NCBI GenBank assembly: GCA_026929865.2
Contig: CM049407.1
Span: 18,589,501 to 18,653,500, forward strand
Length of the DNA: 64,000 nucleotides
DNA from: Hyperoplus lanceolatus
Lineage: Eukaryota > Chordata > Actinopteri > Uranoscopiformes > Ammodytidae
Direction: 5' to 3'
The notes under the pieces were generated by a model. That model was given only the letters and a program-made list of their open reading frames with translations, was not told the DNA's origin and did not search any database. Made by a program: the position numbers and the translations under genes. Shown one piece after another: positions 13,965-26,390 of this stretch; position 1 is the first letter of the stretch; every line of letters starts with the position of its first letter.

Positions 13965-15439
13965 ATAGAATGTATGGCTAAATTAATTAATTTAATTTTT
14001 TTCTCTCTCTCGTAATTTGATAAAGTACATTGGTTTGAAATAACTCTATAAAAGATATAATATGTATAATAACAGATTTAAAATGCAGTAAGAATGAATA
14101 ATTCAGATGTATTTTTGCAACAAAAAAAATATTAAAAAGGAGTTATTAGGTCAATAGTTTTAACAGGCTGACAGCACCTGTTAACAAGGCTTGCTTTCAC
14201 AAAGTAACTGCAGTTGCACTATTTGTCCATAGGGTGTCACTATATAGATGATTATCCTAAATCATCCCGATTATCTCCTGGCAGACACAATCTGTCTTGA
14301 TAGTTTCTCACCAAGTCATTCACAATTACGCCCGTAACAACTGGTGAGACTTGTCTGTTTGTGGTAATTTGTTTAAGGAGGAAATAAAAGTATTTAATTT
14401 ACAGTATGTACTGATTATTACTGGATGGCATACTGGAATCTTTATATTTACATTGCTTTTTTTCGACACCAGCTGGTCTTAACTCAGATTTAGAATGAAT
14501 TTAGAAATACTATTTAATAATATTTACTATTAAATTAATTTTGCTGCCAAAATAAAGTCCATAATGAGAACAACAAATAACACTTGCTACACTCAAAGCC
14601 CCTTGCTTGATTTAGTGAGAAAACAGCAAAGAAAATCATCAAATTCCTAAGAGATTCAAACTACACTGAAGGATACTGGGCTGTATGTTTAATGGCATTC
14701 ACTGGCTCAAGTGGACATAAAACTGACTCCACAGTTTGACCCGGAAGCTTCTGTAGATAAAGGATGCTGTCACAGTAGGAAGTGATTTTATTTAGTCATT
14801 TAGGCTGTTTGAGGAAAAAATGGATAATAGCTGTGCAGGTTAGGTCAAATTTCAGCAAGAGAATGAAATGAAAGCTGTTGATAACCAAACTGCATTGACA
14901 GACACGCAGATAGTCTCCATCTCCACATCTCATATGAATGAGTCTCTTACTCCCAAGAAACACAATTTGTTGCTTTTCATTTTTGTGATAAGCCAGCAGC
15001 AGGTTGGTTCACCAGGCAACTCTGGTAACGCTTGTTAACCTAGTCTAACTCTCACCAAGTAACCTTTTAGCACAATGTGTTGAAATACTGTATCTGAACC
15101 ATCGTTTTCATAGTTATGCCGTTAAATGCCAAAAATGTGCTTGTCTCACTGCAGCATAGCCTACTTTATTCGGCTGTGGATGATTGCTATAGTGCAGGCA
15201 GTAAAAGGTTTATATTTTGTCATGTGTCAACGAAGATTCTGGAAAAACAAGGCTTTCCAATGCAGTAGTACAATCCTGTGGAGTTTTTTTTTGGAAACAT
15301 TAAATATTTGTGCTAAAAATCTGCTCCTTAGTCAGACAGGGATTTCATGAACATATATTGTTTTAGCAGACACTGTAACCTTTAAATGCCGATAGCTGTT
15401 TTTAATCCAAATAAAATCAAGGCTAATGCTTCATTACAG

Positions 15440-15790
15440 GGTATTTTTACATAATGATCCTCATGCTGCTGCTGTTAATTTTTTTATTAACGCAATTACC
15501 AGGCACTTAGTGGACGGGGTCACAGAGGTCTAATTACCCTGCGTCATGCTGGTAAATAGTTGGAGGTGTCTCTGAGCAGGTGGCCCTAGAGGTAAGAGGG
15601 AGACATGGGGCATACCGAGGCAGGCAATTACTGGATGAATTTCACTTTAATAAATGTTGAGCTACATTTGGAAATTCAGATAACAGAGCTTTCTGCCTAA
15701 TGGGTGCTGCACTGAAGCCACTTGAGCAAGAAAATGATCTGAAAGAGGGTTTAATTAACACAAGCTACGTGATCCAGGGAGCGCGTGACA
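15440..15790. promoter_or_regulatory. Candidate enhancer (homeodomain-site cluster)
   Basis: High-complexity, non-repetitive sequence with clustered core homeodomain sites: TTATTAA and GCAATTACC at 15484-15500, TAATTA at 15531, CAATTA near 15628 and TTAATTAA at 15751. It lies about 18.5 kb 5' of gsx1. This is judged by composition only; conservation was not tested. Confidence 0.3.
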
Positions 15791-17269
15791 GAACGCTAAA
15801 GTGAGGGGGAGAGCACGCAGCACACAGCATAATATGAAAATCAGTGAGGAGGAGGGTGGGATATGGCGGAATGGGGGGTGCCAACTTTTATTTCATCCGG
15901 TAATAAGTCTAGAATTTGCTCCTGCTTTTGCACATTACTATGAATGCGGGAGCATTTCTGTCACAAACAACATCAATGTCTGAGACCCAGCCAGGGAAAT
16001 AGTTTGATATGATAATACCAAATTACACATATACATACTACCTTGAAGTCTTTATTAGAAGAAAAAAATCAAAGTCATTTACTCAGTGCATTTTCCTCTT
16101 GGTTGTACCAACATACACATCATTTTCAAATCTAAATTAACGTTGTTGTCAATCAAAGAAAATTGCAGATTCAAGAGTCAATATTGCTGCAAGTCAACTA
16201 ACAAAGTTTAATTTTTAGGCCATATTCTTCTGATCCCCATTCTTAATCCTGATTCAAATAAAAAAAAAAACAGGCACAAATAAAATATGCTCGAATCACT
16301 GACACAAATTGAGGATCTGGACAGCAGTTCAGAGTTTTGGATCTCTCTTCCTTCCTGTCAATGGTCTTGTCCCTGAGGTGCACAAATCAAAATGAATAGG
16401 CCAAAGATACATACACTTATGAGTGACACTGAGGTATGATGAACACAATTCCTCATAAAGATTTTCCCCTTATTAGTTGTTTCGATAACTTACAAACAAA
16501 CATATTCCACTGTCGTTCAACATGGTTCTGGGTTGTGTGCAGGATATGGTACCTGCAGGATCCACATCATTTTCAAACTCATTGAAACATTTTCTGACCC
16601 CTCAAAACACTGGGGAAGCGCCTACATTTTGTTATTCTTCATTTATTTGTCTGTATTGTCTGCCGTGTCCATACAGTTCTGTAGATTACCATGGTGACAG
16701 AGGAATCCATCACAGACTGCAAGTAGCAAAAGCATTGGTGCAACCTGATTGTTAAGCTCTGAAATGAATCTTGTAGCTTCCAGTTTTCTGGTGATGCACA
16801 ACACTTTGAAGTGGTACCTACTGTTGACCCTGTAGTCTCTATAACCGCAACCCAGCTACCTCAACCCTGTTACAAAAAAACAGCAGGGTATACAGTAAGT
16901 ACTCTCAACTATTCATAGCCTGTGGTGACTCGGATGAGCTGTTGTCTAAAGGGAAACCTAAAAGAAAGCATATGTACATGAGATAGCTTACCATGCACTG
17001 ACATAATCGCACATTTGTAAAGTTGCACATTATCCAGCATTGCACCTGCATTATGTGTCACTGAAAGGGACGCATTTCTGCCTGTATCTCCCGTCACTTT
17101 TTTTCACCCTGTTTTTTAGTGTTTGTTGCAGGAGCTGCACTAAAGCTTCAGTGTATAGGTCTGTGTTATGTGTATAGAGGACGTAGGGTTTTGTTTTTGT
17201 TTAAACAGTGTATATGTGCGTGTGTGTGCATGTAAGGTCCTCATGGTTTTACACACCGCGGTCTCCCTT

Positions 17270-17560
17270 CCACTCTCCACTGGAGCTAAAAGCCCCGAAA
17301 CAGAACGGTAATTGCCCAATTAGGGCCCTCGCTCTGTGGGCCGCAGAGCACTATGCGCCTCCACATGCTCACAGAGTCAGATAATTGAGCTGAAAGCAAA
17401 TGAACGGATGGCAGACAAACAAGCTACTAGAAAATAATTACTTGGAGTGTTTCTTTTCAGTACCTGTACAGCGAATTTCATTATTGTCAATAGCCTCTAA
17501 AGCTGCTCGAAACGGTGGTATTTGTCATTTTCATAGAGACTTGATAATGACATTAATTTG
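17270..17560. promoter_or_regulatory. Candidate enhancer 5' of gsx1
   Basis: A GC-balanced island in AT-rich surroundings with TAATTG (17309) and CAATTA (17317) back to back, then GGGCCCTCGCTCTGTGGGCC and ATAATTGAGC. The composition is like vertebrate conserved non-coding elements. Inference only. Confidence 0.3.
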
Positions 17561-17948
17561 TCTTAATGGGTTGGTTCTATTGTTAAAAATAGTAAAATGA
17601 GCAGAAATTGTCTTTCCTCAGCAGGTAGAGAGGACTTCACCACACTGCCTGAGGCATGAGGAGGTAATTTGGTGTGCTTGTCAAATTTCCAATAATTTGT
17701 TATATGGAACATGAGTAATGCTAATACCATTAATGTCCATTTCCCTCTAAATTCATTACTACCTTTTTCCCTTTTATGTTTTTAATGCCTCTGCTGTTTT
17801 TCTGTTTCAAGAGATTATACTGTACTGATTAAAATACTTTTTGCCTTATTCACATTCACATAAACAAGTGCACATCATTGAAAACATATGTAAGAAAAGC
17901 CTGCCACCAGTCCTCCTAACTCAGGTGTTTGTTAAACCTAAAATATTG

Positions 17949-17967
17949 TTTGTTTGTTTGTTTGTTG
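17949..17967. repeat. (GTTT)n short microsatellite
   Basis: About five TTTG/GTTT units. Confidence 0.85.
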
Positions 17968-18409
17968 GAAATAAATGTTACATTCACACACCGACAGTAT
18001 CAGCTTTAAATTCACAAAATTGTAAATAATATAAAATAATCGTCCTCTCCGTTTCATTAACATCACTGTACTTGTTGTACTGTAATTGCATTTTCAATTA
18101 CATTTGAAATATTAATGTACCTTTGAATAGATCCAAATAATATTCCAATCATTTTGAGACAACATTTTTCATTTTGAAAGGTGAGGCTATATTTTTTCAA
18201 AAATATATCTAATGTTACTGTTTGAAGTGAAATCTGCATTCACATGATGAACATTATTTTTTTAAGATAATACATTTATTAAAAAATTGTTATTATAAAT
18301 TAAAACTGAATACAAATTGTGGAGTATTTTAATAAATGTCCAAAACTGTTTGATTTGTTTTTGTATTCAATTTGTGGAACATTAAAAGGCTCTATCACTG
18401 GACATACTA

Positions 18410-18454
18410 AATAATAATTAGTCTGCTATTTTAAATAGCAGACTAATTATTATT
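18410..18454. repeat. Perfect 22-bp palindrome
   Basis: The arms 18410-18431 and 18433-18454 are exact reverse complements (ataattagtctgctattt core) about a single central T. No mismatch. Confidence 0.97.
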
Positions 18455-19795
18455 AATGATTTCATCTTTATATTTTATGTATGTTCTTATTCATCTTCCT
18501 TTAAAACTGATCAAAATAACTAACAGAGAGAAAATCTGTTTTAAGGTGAGACATTCAAGAAACTGCAGTGTACTGTGCAAATTAATCAAATTCATGAACA
18601 TAAAAGGGTCACAATAATTTCAGAAATTATTAAACAAAAAATACAAAAACTGTTGAAGGAACAAACTTAGAAAAATTCAGTTTAATTTGTCTTTTCCATT
18701 TTGTTTCTTAACTTAGACTTAAATAAGAAAAATAGGAAATGTTCATCGCTGATGACTTTTTCCCTGGCTGTTCCACAAAATAATGAAAAGGCTGCCAAAT
18801 AAAAGATTTTAAAAAAATGTTGAAAGTTTGAGGAGAGAGACGGTTACAGCTGGAGGCGACAAAGGCAGCTGCTGGGAGGCGACACTAAATCTGCCTCTGT
18901 TGATGGCTCTATGTGACCCTCCCACATCACTGTGACAAAACAAAAACAAATATCCTCAACTCGTGCGCACCATTAATGGCTAGTGTGCCTGAGAAAGACG
19001 GCAAGATCAGCCATTTCTCACCCCTTTCCACCATTGTACCTCTGTCAGTCAGCAAAGTGTTGTGAAGTGGGAGCAAGAGGAGGACGATAGCACAATACAA
19101 ACTAAACTGATACAAGTCCATTGAGGAGGTATACTTGAATGCTGCAGGATGCTTTCAGCACCTGTGATGGAGAAGATGTGGCAGAAAAAGTTAAAAATGT
19201 AATTTTTATTTCATATTTATTTGATGGGGAGTGGGACAGATGCTAACACATAGACACTTGAACAAAAAATCTCTAATGTACATTATCATATCTTTTATAG
19301 CTACTGCTAATCTCAAATGCCCATACCTAGAGGGGAACTGTAATTGAGCTCCTGTTGACACCAGTACATGTAATAACATGTAACAACTTTATTCTGTGAA
19401 AATTAATTTTAAGAAATGACTGTGGCCACTTTTAATGAAATTAATTTCATAAGTCTGAGAATGTAGTAAAAACAGAGAATAAAACATTTCAACTGCCTGA
19501 TACAAAATGTTTGATATCCCCTGAATGATTACCCAAACTGAGGATTTAAATACATTTTATTGTGGCCACAATCCTCTAAAATCGTGATGATTTTGCATGC
19601 TTTTATACATTTATGGACTGAAATGAACAAATTTCTCTCAATGTTATTTTACAAAAAAAAAATCTTAATACTTTGTCGTTAAGTAGTGAGGAACTCACAT
19701 ATAATTGCTCTCAAATGTATAGGTTCGACCACTCAGAGTGAAGTGTCTCCCTGCAGGGGTGCCTTGCTAAAGGCATAGTACAAGGCCATCTAACA

Positions 19796-19845
19796 GACTA
19801 AGTATGCATCAACTAAGTATGCATAAACTAAGTATGCATAAAACT
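19796..19845. repeat. Short tandem repeat, 3 x about 16 bp
   Basis: Three near-identical units of actaagtatgcataa lie in direct orientation. Confidence 0.9.
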
Positions 19846-22800
19846 ACTAGTTTGATAGGTTAGATATTTAAAGTATTGTTCTATTGTATAATGAGTTCAG
19901 TGTAGAGCTTGTCATTCTGTTTTATCCGAACACAGGCCCAGATATATGTGAATGTTTTGATTTGGAATTGACAGACTTACCTTATCGGGCAAGAAAAAGT
20001 TGTTGTAAAATGAGGAAATTGACTGTCAAGGCTTTTAATAATTGATTTATGTGGGAAGTTTCCACATAATGAATAGTTGGTTAATTTGTTGGTGCACCTA
20101 CATATTTCCCTATGACGTCAATCCGGACCCTGATGGACATTGTTCTCAACTCTCCTCATAACAGGACCCAAATCAGTGATGTTTCATTTTTGGTTCTTGA
20201 TTTATTTTTTTACAGAACCATTAAGGTGATACTTCTGTGTTTGACCAGCAGTGTCACTTCTCTGCAACTCATGTCGGTGTGGTTCATGGACATGTAGGGC
20301 TTCTCCATCATGATCCTCTCTTGCCAGTGCAGGCAATCAATTAATATTCAGTTGATCTACCCTATCAACCCTCATACAAAATGGCATTTTCGAATATTCC
20401 TTGCTCAGCATGTGTACACTTTGCTCCTCAACTGTTTACAGTTGTGTATCAATAGAATTGAATAAAGGCCAGTTAGCCACATTACCTTACCTGTTTGTAT
20501 GCCAGCTCTCTCAGCCAAGGCCCACTTTTGCTTCAAACTGGATGTGTGGCTGCTCTGTTTCATCCCAGCAAACACTATTTTGAAACATGTCACAGAAACA
20601 GACACGTATTTGACATTTAATCATGCCTGCATGACTGTAGCTTTTATAAACCTACATTTTTCTTACCTGAGAGACTTTCAGGTCTCTCTTTTATTATTGA
20701 ATTGTAGGCCTTGAGATATTTCACAGAGTTCAGACGGACCTTAGACCGACCTTAGTGCTTATGCTTCAGCTCCAATCATCCAATTATATTCACTTTTGTT
20801 TTGTGCAAATTCCAATGACAGATTGAGCTTTGACCTCTGCTCAGCTGGACGTGACTTGAAGACTTTGTTATATTGTCATCTCACTGCATGAGATGTGTTT
20901 GTAATAATCTGCCCCTATGGTGTGCTGTTAAGTTGTAACAATACTTTTTATTGCATCTTCTGGAGTGGAGCTGGCTGGTCTCACTGGCCTGTTTAGATGA
21001 GAGATGGCAACATGTCAAATGGTTTACTGGATGCAGTAGTTCAAAACATTGACAGAAATCAACAGATTTTTTTTTATTTCATTGAAATATGAGTCTCAAA
21101 TCCTGTTATTAGAAACCTAATTGGTTAGATAAAAAAAATGATAAATCCAATAATGCCATGTGTCATTTCAACTAACAAATGGAGATTCCAAAATAATCAT
21201 ATTATCTACAAAATATTTCAATTTCCGTTACAGGATTAAGTGGTCAGACCTCTTGTATAGTATGTATAGTTCTATTATTTGTCCACCTCAATCAAGATCA
21301 AGAGCAAGGTCCCATAACTGAGCCTAAACCTGACTATGGTTCTTTTAAAATAACCATTGCTTACATTTACTGCCTTACTGCTATTAGCAATGATATGTCT
21401 CTGTCTCTGTACGTAAAGCTGACATTGAAAAGTGTTAATACTCATCTAAGTTATACTCCTGCCTGTATTCAGGTGTGTATGGGTCTTTTTAGATTGTATA
21501 AAATGTCATGGAGTGCCATAGGGCCGTTGTTTGGCATGATGACTGAGCCGATGATTCATTTGTGAAGCCTGACATCTGTTCTTAGCTTCTTATGTAACAC
21601 TCTGTTGAATAATACTTTTAAATAGAGGCACTCGGAAGGCCACCGATGGGAAATTATGTCTAAGTGTGAGGAATCTCGGTTTGCAAACAGGAAAGAAAAC
21701 GAGGAAGAAAATGGGAATAAGGGCACCTTCAATGTGTAAGGTGAATTGCATGGAATATACAGTACATGCCATGAAGAAATCCGAAGGGCTGCACTGGGAT
21801 TGATTTTCAGTTGAATCAAATCTTGATGATCTGATCATATTACATTTTATTTAGTAATTGTGTGCCTTCCGTGGAGAGTCGACAACAGGCACGTAAGAGT
21901 GTAGGGAGAGATGAAGTGCGACAAACAACAATATTTTATTTTACACATATAAAAGGTCTGTTGTCTTGTAATACTTAAAAGTGATGTACAGTTCTTTAGT
22001 TCACAATTAGATTATTTTAGATTTTAAGGACATTTCCCATTATGTGAAACATCAGCCAAATAAACTAAAATATTGCGACAAGGATTTCAGGCATATGGAA
22101 TTAAGAACTCAGAAAAACAGCAGATTATGGCATCATAGTGTGCTGCACTGCTAGCTCCTGTTGGTTTTTGTTTGTTTATCGTACAGAGTAAATTCACGGT
22201 GGGCCAGTGAATGGGATGTGATCTGTGTTTTCACGATATGTGTATTTTTCACTCACTTTAAATATATGTATATTAAGTAGTCGATTTGTTTTATATTTTA
22301 ATTTACTTTCATTTACAAAAATGTTGTAAAAATGTAATATCAAACAAATAAAGTTGTGATTAGATTTTAAAGTGGAATTTAAGCCTTTAAAAATATTTTT
22401 CTTTCGAATATGTTTTATCTCTACTTATGTATGTATTAGGATGTTTTTAGGAGTATTTCATGCTCTGGTAACTAATTCAAGCTAAACAGTATATCACCCT
22501 TGTGCAGAAATGGCAAGAGAGACCCCGTGCACAACATTAACCAAGTATTTAAATTTAATTTAAAGGATATGCCCAGTGTCTCATTTGACTAATTCATTGA
22601 TGGTGTATCTCCACCTGCTTCGGCCTCTATGCCAGTGTCTGAAAATTGTGTGACGGAGGGGCTGAATGGTGATGTGTGACACACTCCTGATAAAAAATAA
22701 CAGCGGCCCTCAGATCTGCACAACGGCTGATGAAGAATCACTGACTTTTATTGGTGCCGAATAAAAGGATGCGATGAAAGAGTCAAAGGCTGGGGGAAAG

Positions 22801-23936
22801 AAAGGAGGATTCAGAGGGAGGGGCGGAGGAGTGCAAAACAAGGCCCCATCCATCACATGAGTTGAGAAGACACATTCCAGTGCCCTTAGCAAGAGGATAC
22901 ATTCACTCAAAGTCACAATAGAGGGGGAATCTGGGAGAAGCTGGGAGGGGCATCCATCAATACACAACCTCACCCTTGGGCTCTCTGTGCGCACAAACTC
23001 AATGCCCCATTCCAGTCCAATTCAGTTCCCTCTATAAGCATGACAAATGTACATTTTGCTGCCGATGAATGCGTTCATACTCTAAACAACAAAACAGAAG
23101 AAAAAACTAAATCAAGGCACGGATGCTAATGGTTGCAATTCTTAATACCCCTTCTCTTCTTCCCTCCCTCAGTCCGTCCCCTCTTTCCCTCTCTCATTAA
23201 TGGGAGTTGGATAAATTTGAGTAGTTGTAGTATATCTCTGTCTGCCAGAGTTAGTGGGGAATTTAGGGTGGAGGGAGCAGGTGATGGCTTTCTGGAGTGC
23301 ACTCATTTACACTCCTCCCTTTCTCTCGCTGAGCAGCGTGAAGAGGTGGGAGAGATGAGGGGCCGTCTCCTCTCACTCCTGTGAGCTGCACCTGCCAGGG
23401 GTGAGAGGATCAATTGTGAACTCTGACCTTGTACTTTCTACAATGCCCAATTATTACATATACCATGTAATATATACATCATACACTCAGGGTGGATCAA
23501 ATTAAAATAATACATTTCTGGGAATAAAACTTATGGTTGTGCATCTGCAAAACACTTGAGAGAAAATAGGATGTAAACATGGACATAAATAAAATGTATA
23601 TAAAACTAACCTACAATGTTTTATCCATTGGATAAGTTAAACTTTGATCAAGATCTTGCTGGTATTTGGCATCATGTTACATTTCATGATGCCAAATCTT
23701 TAGATTCACTGCTTCACACCGTCAGTTTTTTCCTTGGACCTGTAACTTGTACCTTGCACATTGGTTGCCCAATAAAGACCCATAGCATAGGCTACGTTGT
23801 AAGTAGAGAGTAAGGATGTAAACATGTATAAATACTAGCAGAAAAATAAATTCAACTGACTTAAACACACATTTTCCTCATTGTCAAGACAAACATTAAT
23901 CTAGATAGGCCTATGGTAAATAAGAACAAAGCTCCA

Positions 23937-24192
23937 ACAGCCAGTTAGCTTAGCTTGAAAACAAGGGGGAAAGCAATAGCACAACTTTATCAAGTAGGTA
24001 GTTGTTGAGACTAACCTCCTGTAAAACCACATTGTGTTGTATTTACACTTTAGATATTTTACAGATTAAACAAACAAGATAAAAATATATGTAATTTAGT
24101 AAGTGGATTTAGTTATCTTTGTTTGGATGGAGACACGCTAGCTGTGCTCCCCTGTTTCCAGTCTTTATTCTAAGCTTACCAGCTACTGGCTG
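23937..24192. mobile_element. MITE-like inverted-repeat element
   Basis: acagccagttagcttagctt at the left (23937) pairs imperfectly with aagcttaccagctactggct at the right (24172-24192). The interior (ggatggagacacgctagctg) resembles a repeat often met in percomorph fish, from memory. No target duplication was found, so the boundaries and class are uncertain. Confidence 0.4.
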
Positions 24193-25208
24193 TAGCTTTA
24201 TATTTATGGTGCAGATGTGAGTACAGTATCAGTATTCGTGAAACTCTCAGCAAGTTAATAAATGTTTTTTCTTAAATTCAAATTTGTTCAATTGAAGTTT
24301 GCCACAATATTTAAATTTTCTCAGGCATTGCATAACATATTTGCAAAGAGTCAGAGAGACAGCTACAACATATACAGCTCATGGACAAGATAAACATGAA
24401 TGTAGAAACTGATAACTCATTGTTTGACTTTTCCCTTGTAACATGTAAACTGCTGTAGTTTTTCTTAAGTGTTTACTTCAGAATGCATCTTGTGTTGATT
24501 ATAAAAAGTGTCCCAAAAAGGGACGTCTCTTTATTATTACTTGTAATGGCAAACAAATGGGCATTATTCAGAGAGTTGAGATCCAGTTGGGGTTTTTGTC
24601 AGCACTTGGAGTAGTGTGAAAGTTGGTGTCAGTGGACCCCTGGCCTAGACCAGCTGAAAGCCAGTGTGTTAGTTTCTATGGTAATGGGGAAATAGTAACT
24701 GCCTCTCAGCAGCGTCCCGCCGCGTGTCGCCTCCTGAATAGAGCGCATCTGCAGAAAACTGAAGGACCCTGTGAGATGGGCAGTGACCCGTCATCACACT
24801 GCCTCTAAACATGTATGGTCATATAGACACTGAATTAGCCTAAACCTTTTTTTTCACACTGCTCTTGAGGGAAAGTTGAGACCGAGCCATATATTCCCAC
24901 TTTAGTCAAAAGCAGCGTGTGAGACGGAGTAAAAAGCCGTCGCAGAGGTCATTAGGATGGAGTGGGGGAAGCAAACTGCAACAACAACAAAAGTGGGGGG
25001 GTGGGAATCCAACAAAAGCTGACTCCAAATCACAATGCCTGCAATAGAAATTTGGGAAGAAAAGGGGATATTGGGTTATGAAAATCATACAGAGGGTCTT
25101 CTCGTATACTTATGCAAATGGCCCTACATTTCTCATTCATTGCCTTTAAAATGTGTGGCTCTCACTCAGGAAACGGTCTCAACTCCATCCTCTCTCTACA
25201 TCACTTGG

Positions 25209-26390
25209 GTAAAGGGATAGTTCAGTCTTTTTGAAGTATGGGTTACTTTGGCATATTTTGTTACCTTATGGCAATCAGTGCAGTCACTATAAGGAGTTTA
25301 GGGGAGATGTCGCCGCAGCAGAAGTCAGCATTGTACTGTTGCAGAGGGAGCCAGAAGAAAAACGTGGTCCTCCACATATATAAATGTAACCTGAACCTAA
25401 ATATCTGTTCAGTTGTACACTAAATTGAGATTTCTTTCACAGCTTAAGTTTGCCACCAGACAGCCGTTTATTTTTGTTTTCCTTTGTCTCTTGAGTAATC
25501 CGCAGTAGCTCTGAGTCGAGCATCTGATTGGCGGAGTGATAAAAAAATAAACCAGCCTGGCATTTCCAGACCTGCCACTAAGCACTGGCAAATTAAATTT
25601 GCTGCGCCTGTTGGTCTGGGCACTCTCCATTGAGGCTCATTTAATATGTCAAGAAATCCTGAGCTACCAATCAAATCTTTCTATCTGATATGGGCGGGCC
25701 AGAGCCCTGTGTATGGTGCTCTGGGGCGTACGTAACCGGATGACGACAGTGCTGTGAATGCGTCGTCGAAGCCGTGATAGTAAACATCAGAAATGGCTGC
25801 GGATATGTTGTTTGAGTTTGAGACGCTTTGGCCTCGACCCTTTACGATTTGGAAGACGGCACTCAAATCTTTCATTAGCAAGTAAGAGGAACTTTCTGTT
25901 TTGCCGACCGACCACGCCAAAAGTTTAATTAGACAGTTAATCCCGCTGTCTCGAACGGGGCTTAATACGTTACCTTGTTCATTGCTCTGATTGGTTGTAG
26001 TGCTATCCAATTGCGAGCAGTTGCATTTGAAATGCACGAGTAGGAGCCGCCCCTTGAGTTGGGAATTACTATTGATCATGGCCAGACCCACTATCGTTCA
26101 AGATAATAGGGTCTGGATTTCCAGGCTAAAAATAAACTGCTTTCTAGCGGCAAACTAAAGCTGTTGAAAAATTCTCATTTTAGCATAAAATTGAACATAC
26201 ATTTAGGTTTTAGATTAGCATTTATATATGTGGAAAAAAACGTTTTGCAACAGAACAAGACTGACAGCGATGTTTCCCCCAAACTCCTTCAAATGACTGC
26301 ACTGACTGCCATCTCCATAAGGTAACACTAAAAACTATGCATAAGTACCCCATACAACACCACTTCAAAAATACTGAACTATCCCTTTAA
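25209..26390. mobile_element. Inverted-repeat element with TTAA-type target site, host of a nested element
   Basis: The outer element covers 25213-26386. Its ends agggatagttcagtcttttt and, reversed, agggatagttcagtattttt begin long terminal inverted repeats of more than 100 bp that also share accttatgg, cagtgcagtca and aggagttt. The right flank is TTAA and the left GTAA, which fits a decayed TTAA duplication as used by piggyBac or Kolobok-type transposons. There is no transposase frame. A separate element (25553-26128) is inserted inside it. Family name not assigned. Confidence 0.8.
25544..26137. mobile_element. TAGCCTGG-ended MITE with perfect 9-bp TSD, nested
   Basis: The element covers 25553-26128 (576 bp) and is flanked by identical 9-bp duplications AAAATAAAC (25544-25552 and 26129-26137). 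The termini are CAGCCTGGCATTTCCAGACC and, reversed, TAGCCTGGAAATCCAGACCC. It interrupts the TTAA-type element 25213-26386, so it is younger. It has no transposase. A second member lies at 57184-57544. Confidence 0.88.

Larger units (their letters stand above)
13965..25208. other. Intergenic, no gene seen
   Basis: Long AT-rich non-coding stretch. It includes a GTTT run (17949-17967), a perfect 22-bp palindrome (18410-18454), a triple 16-bp tandem (19796-19845), an inverted-repeat element near 23937-24192 and candidate regulatory blocks at 15440-15790 and 17270-17560. No protein family was recognised in any frame. Confidence 0.7.
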
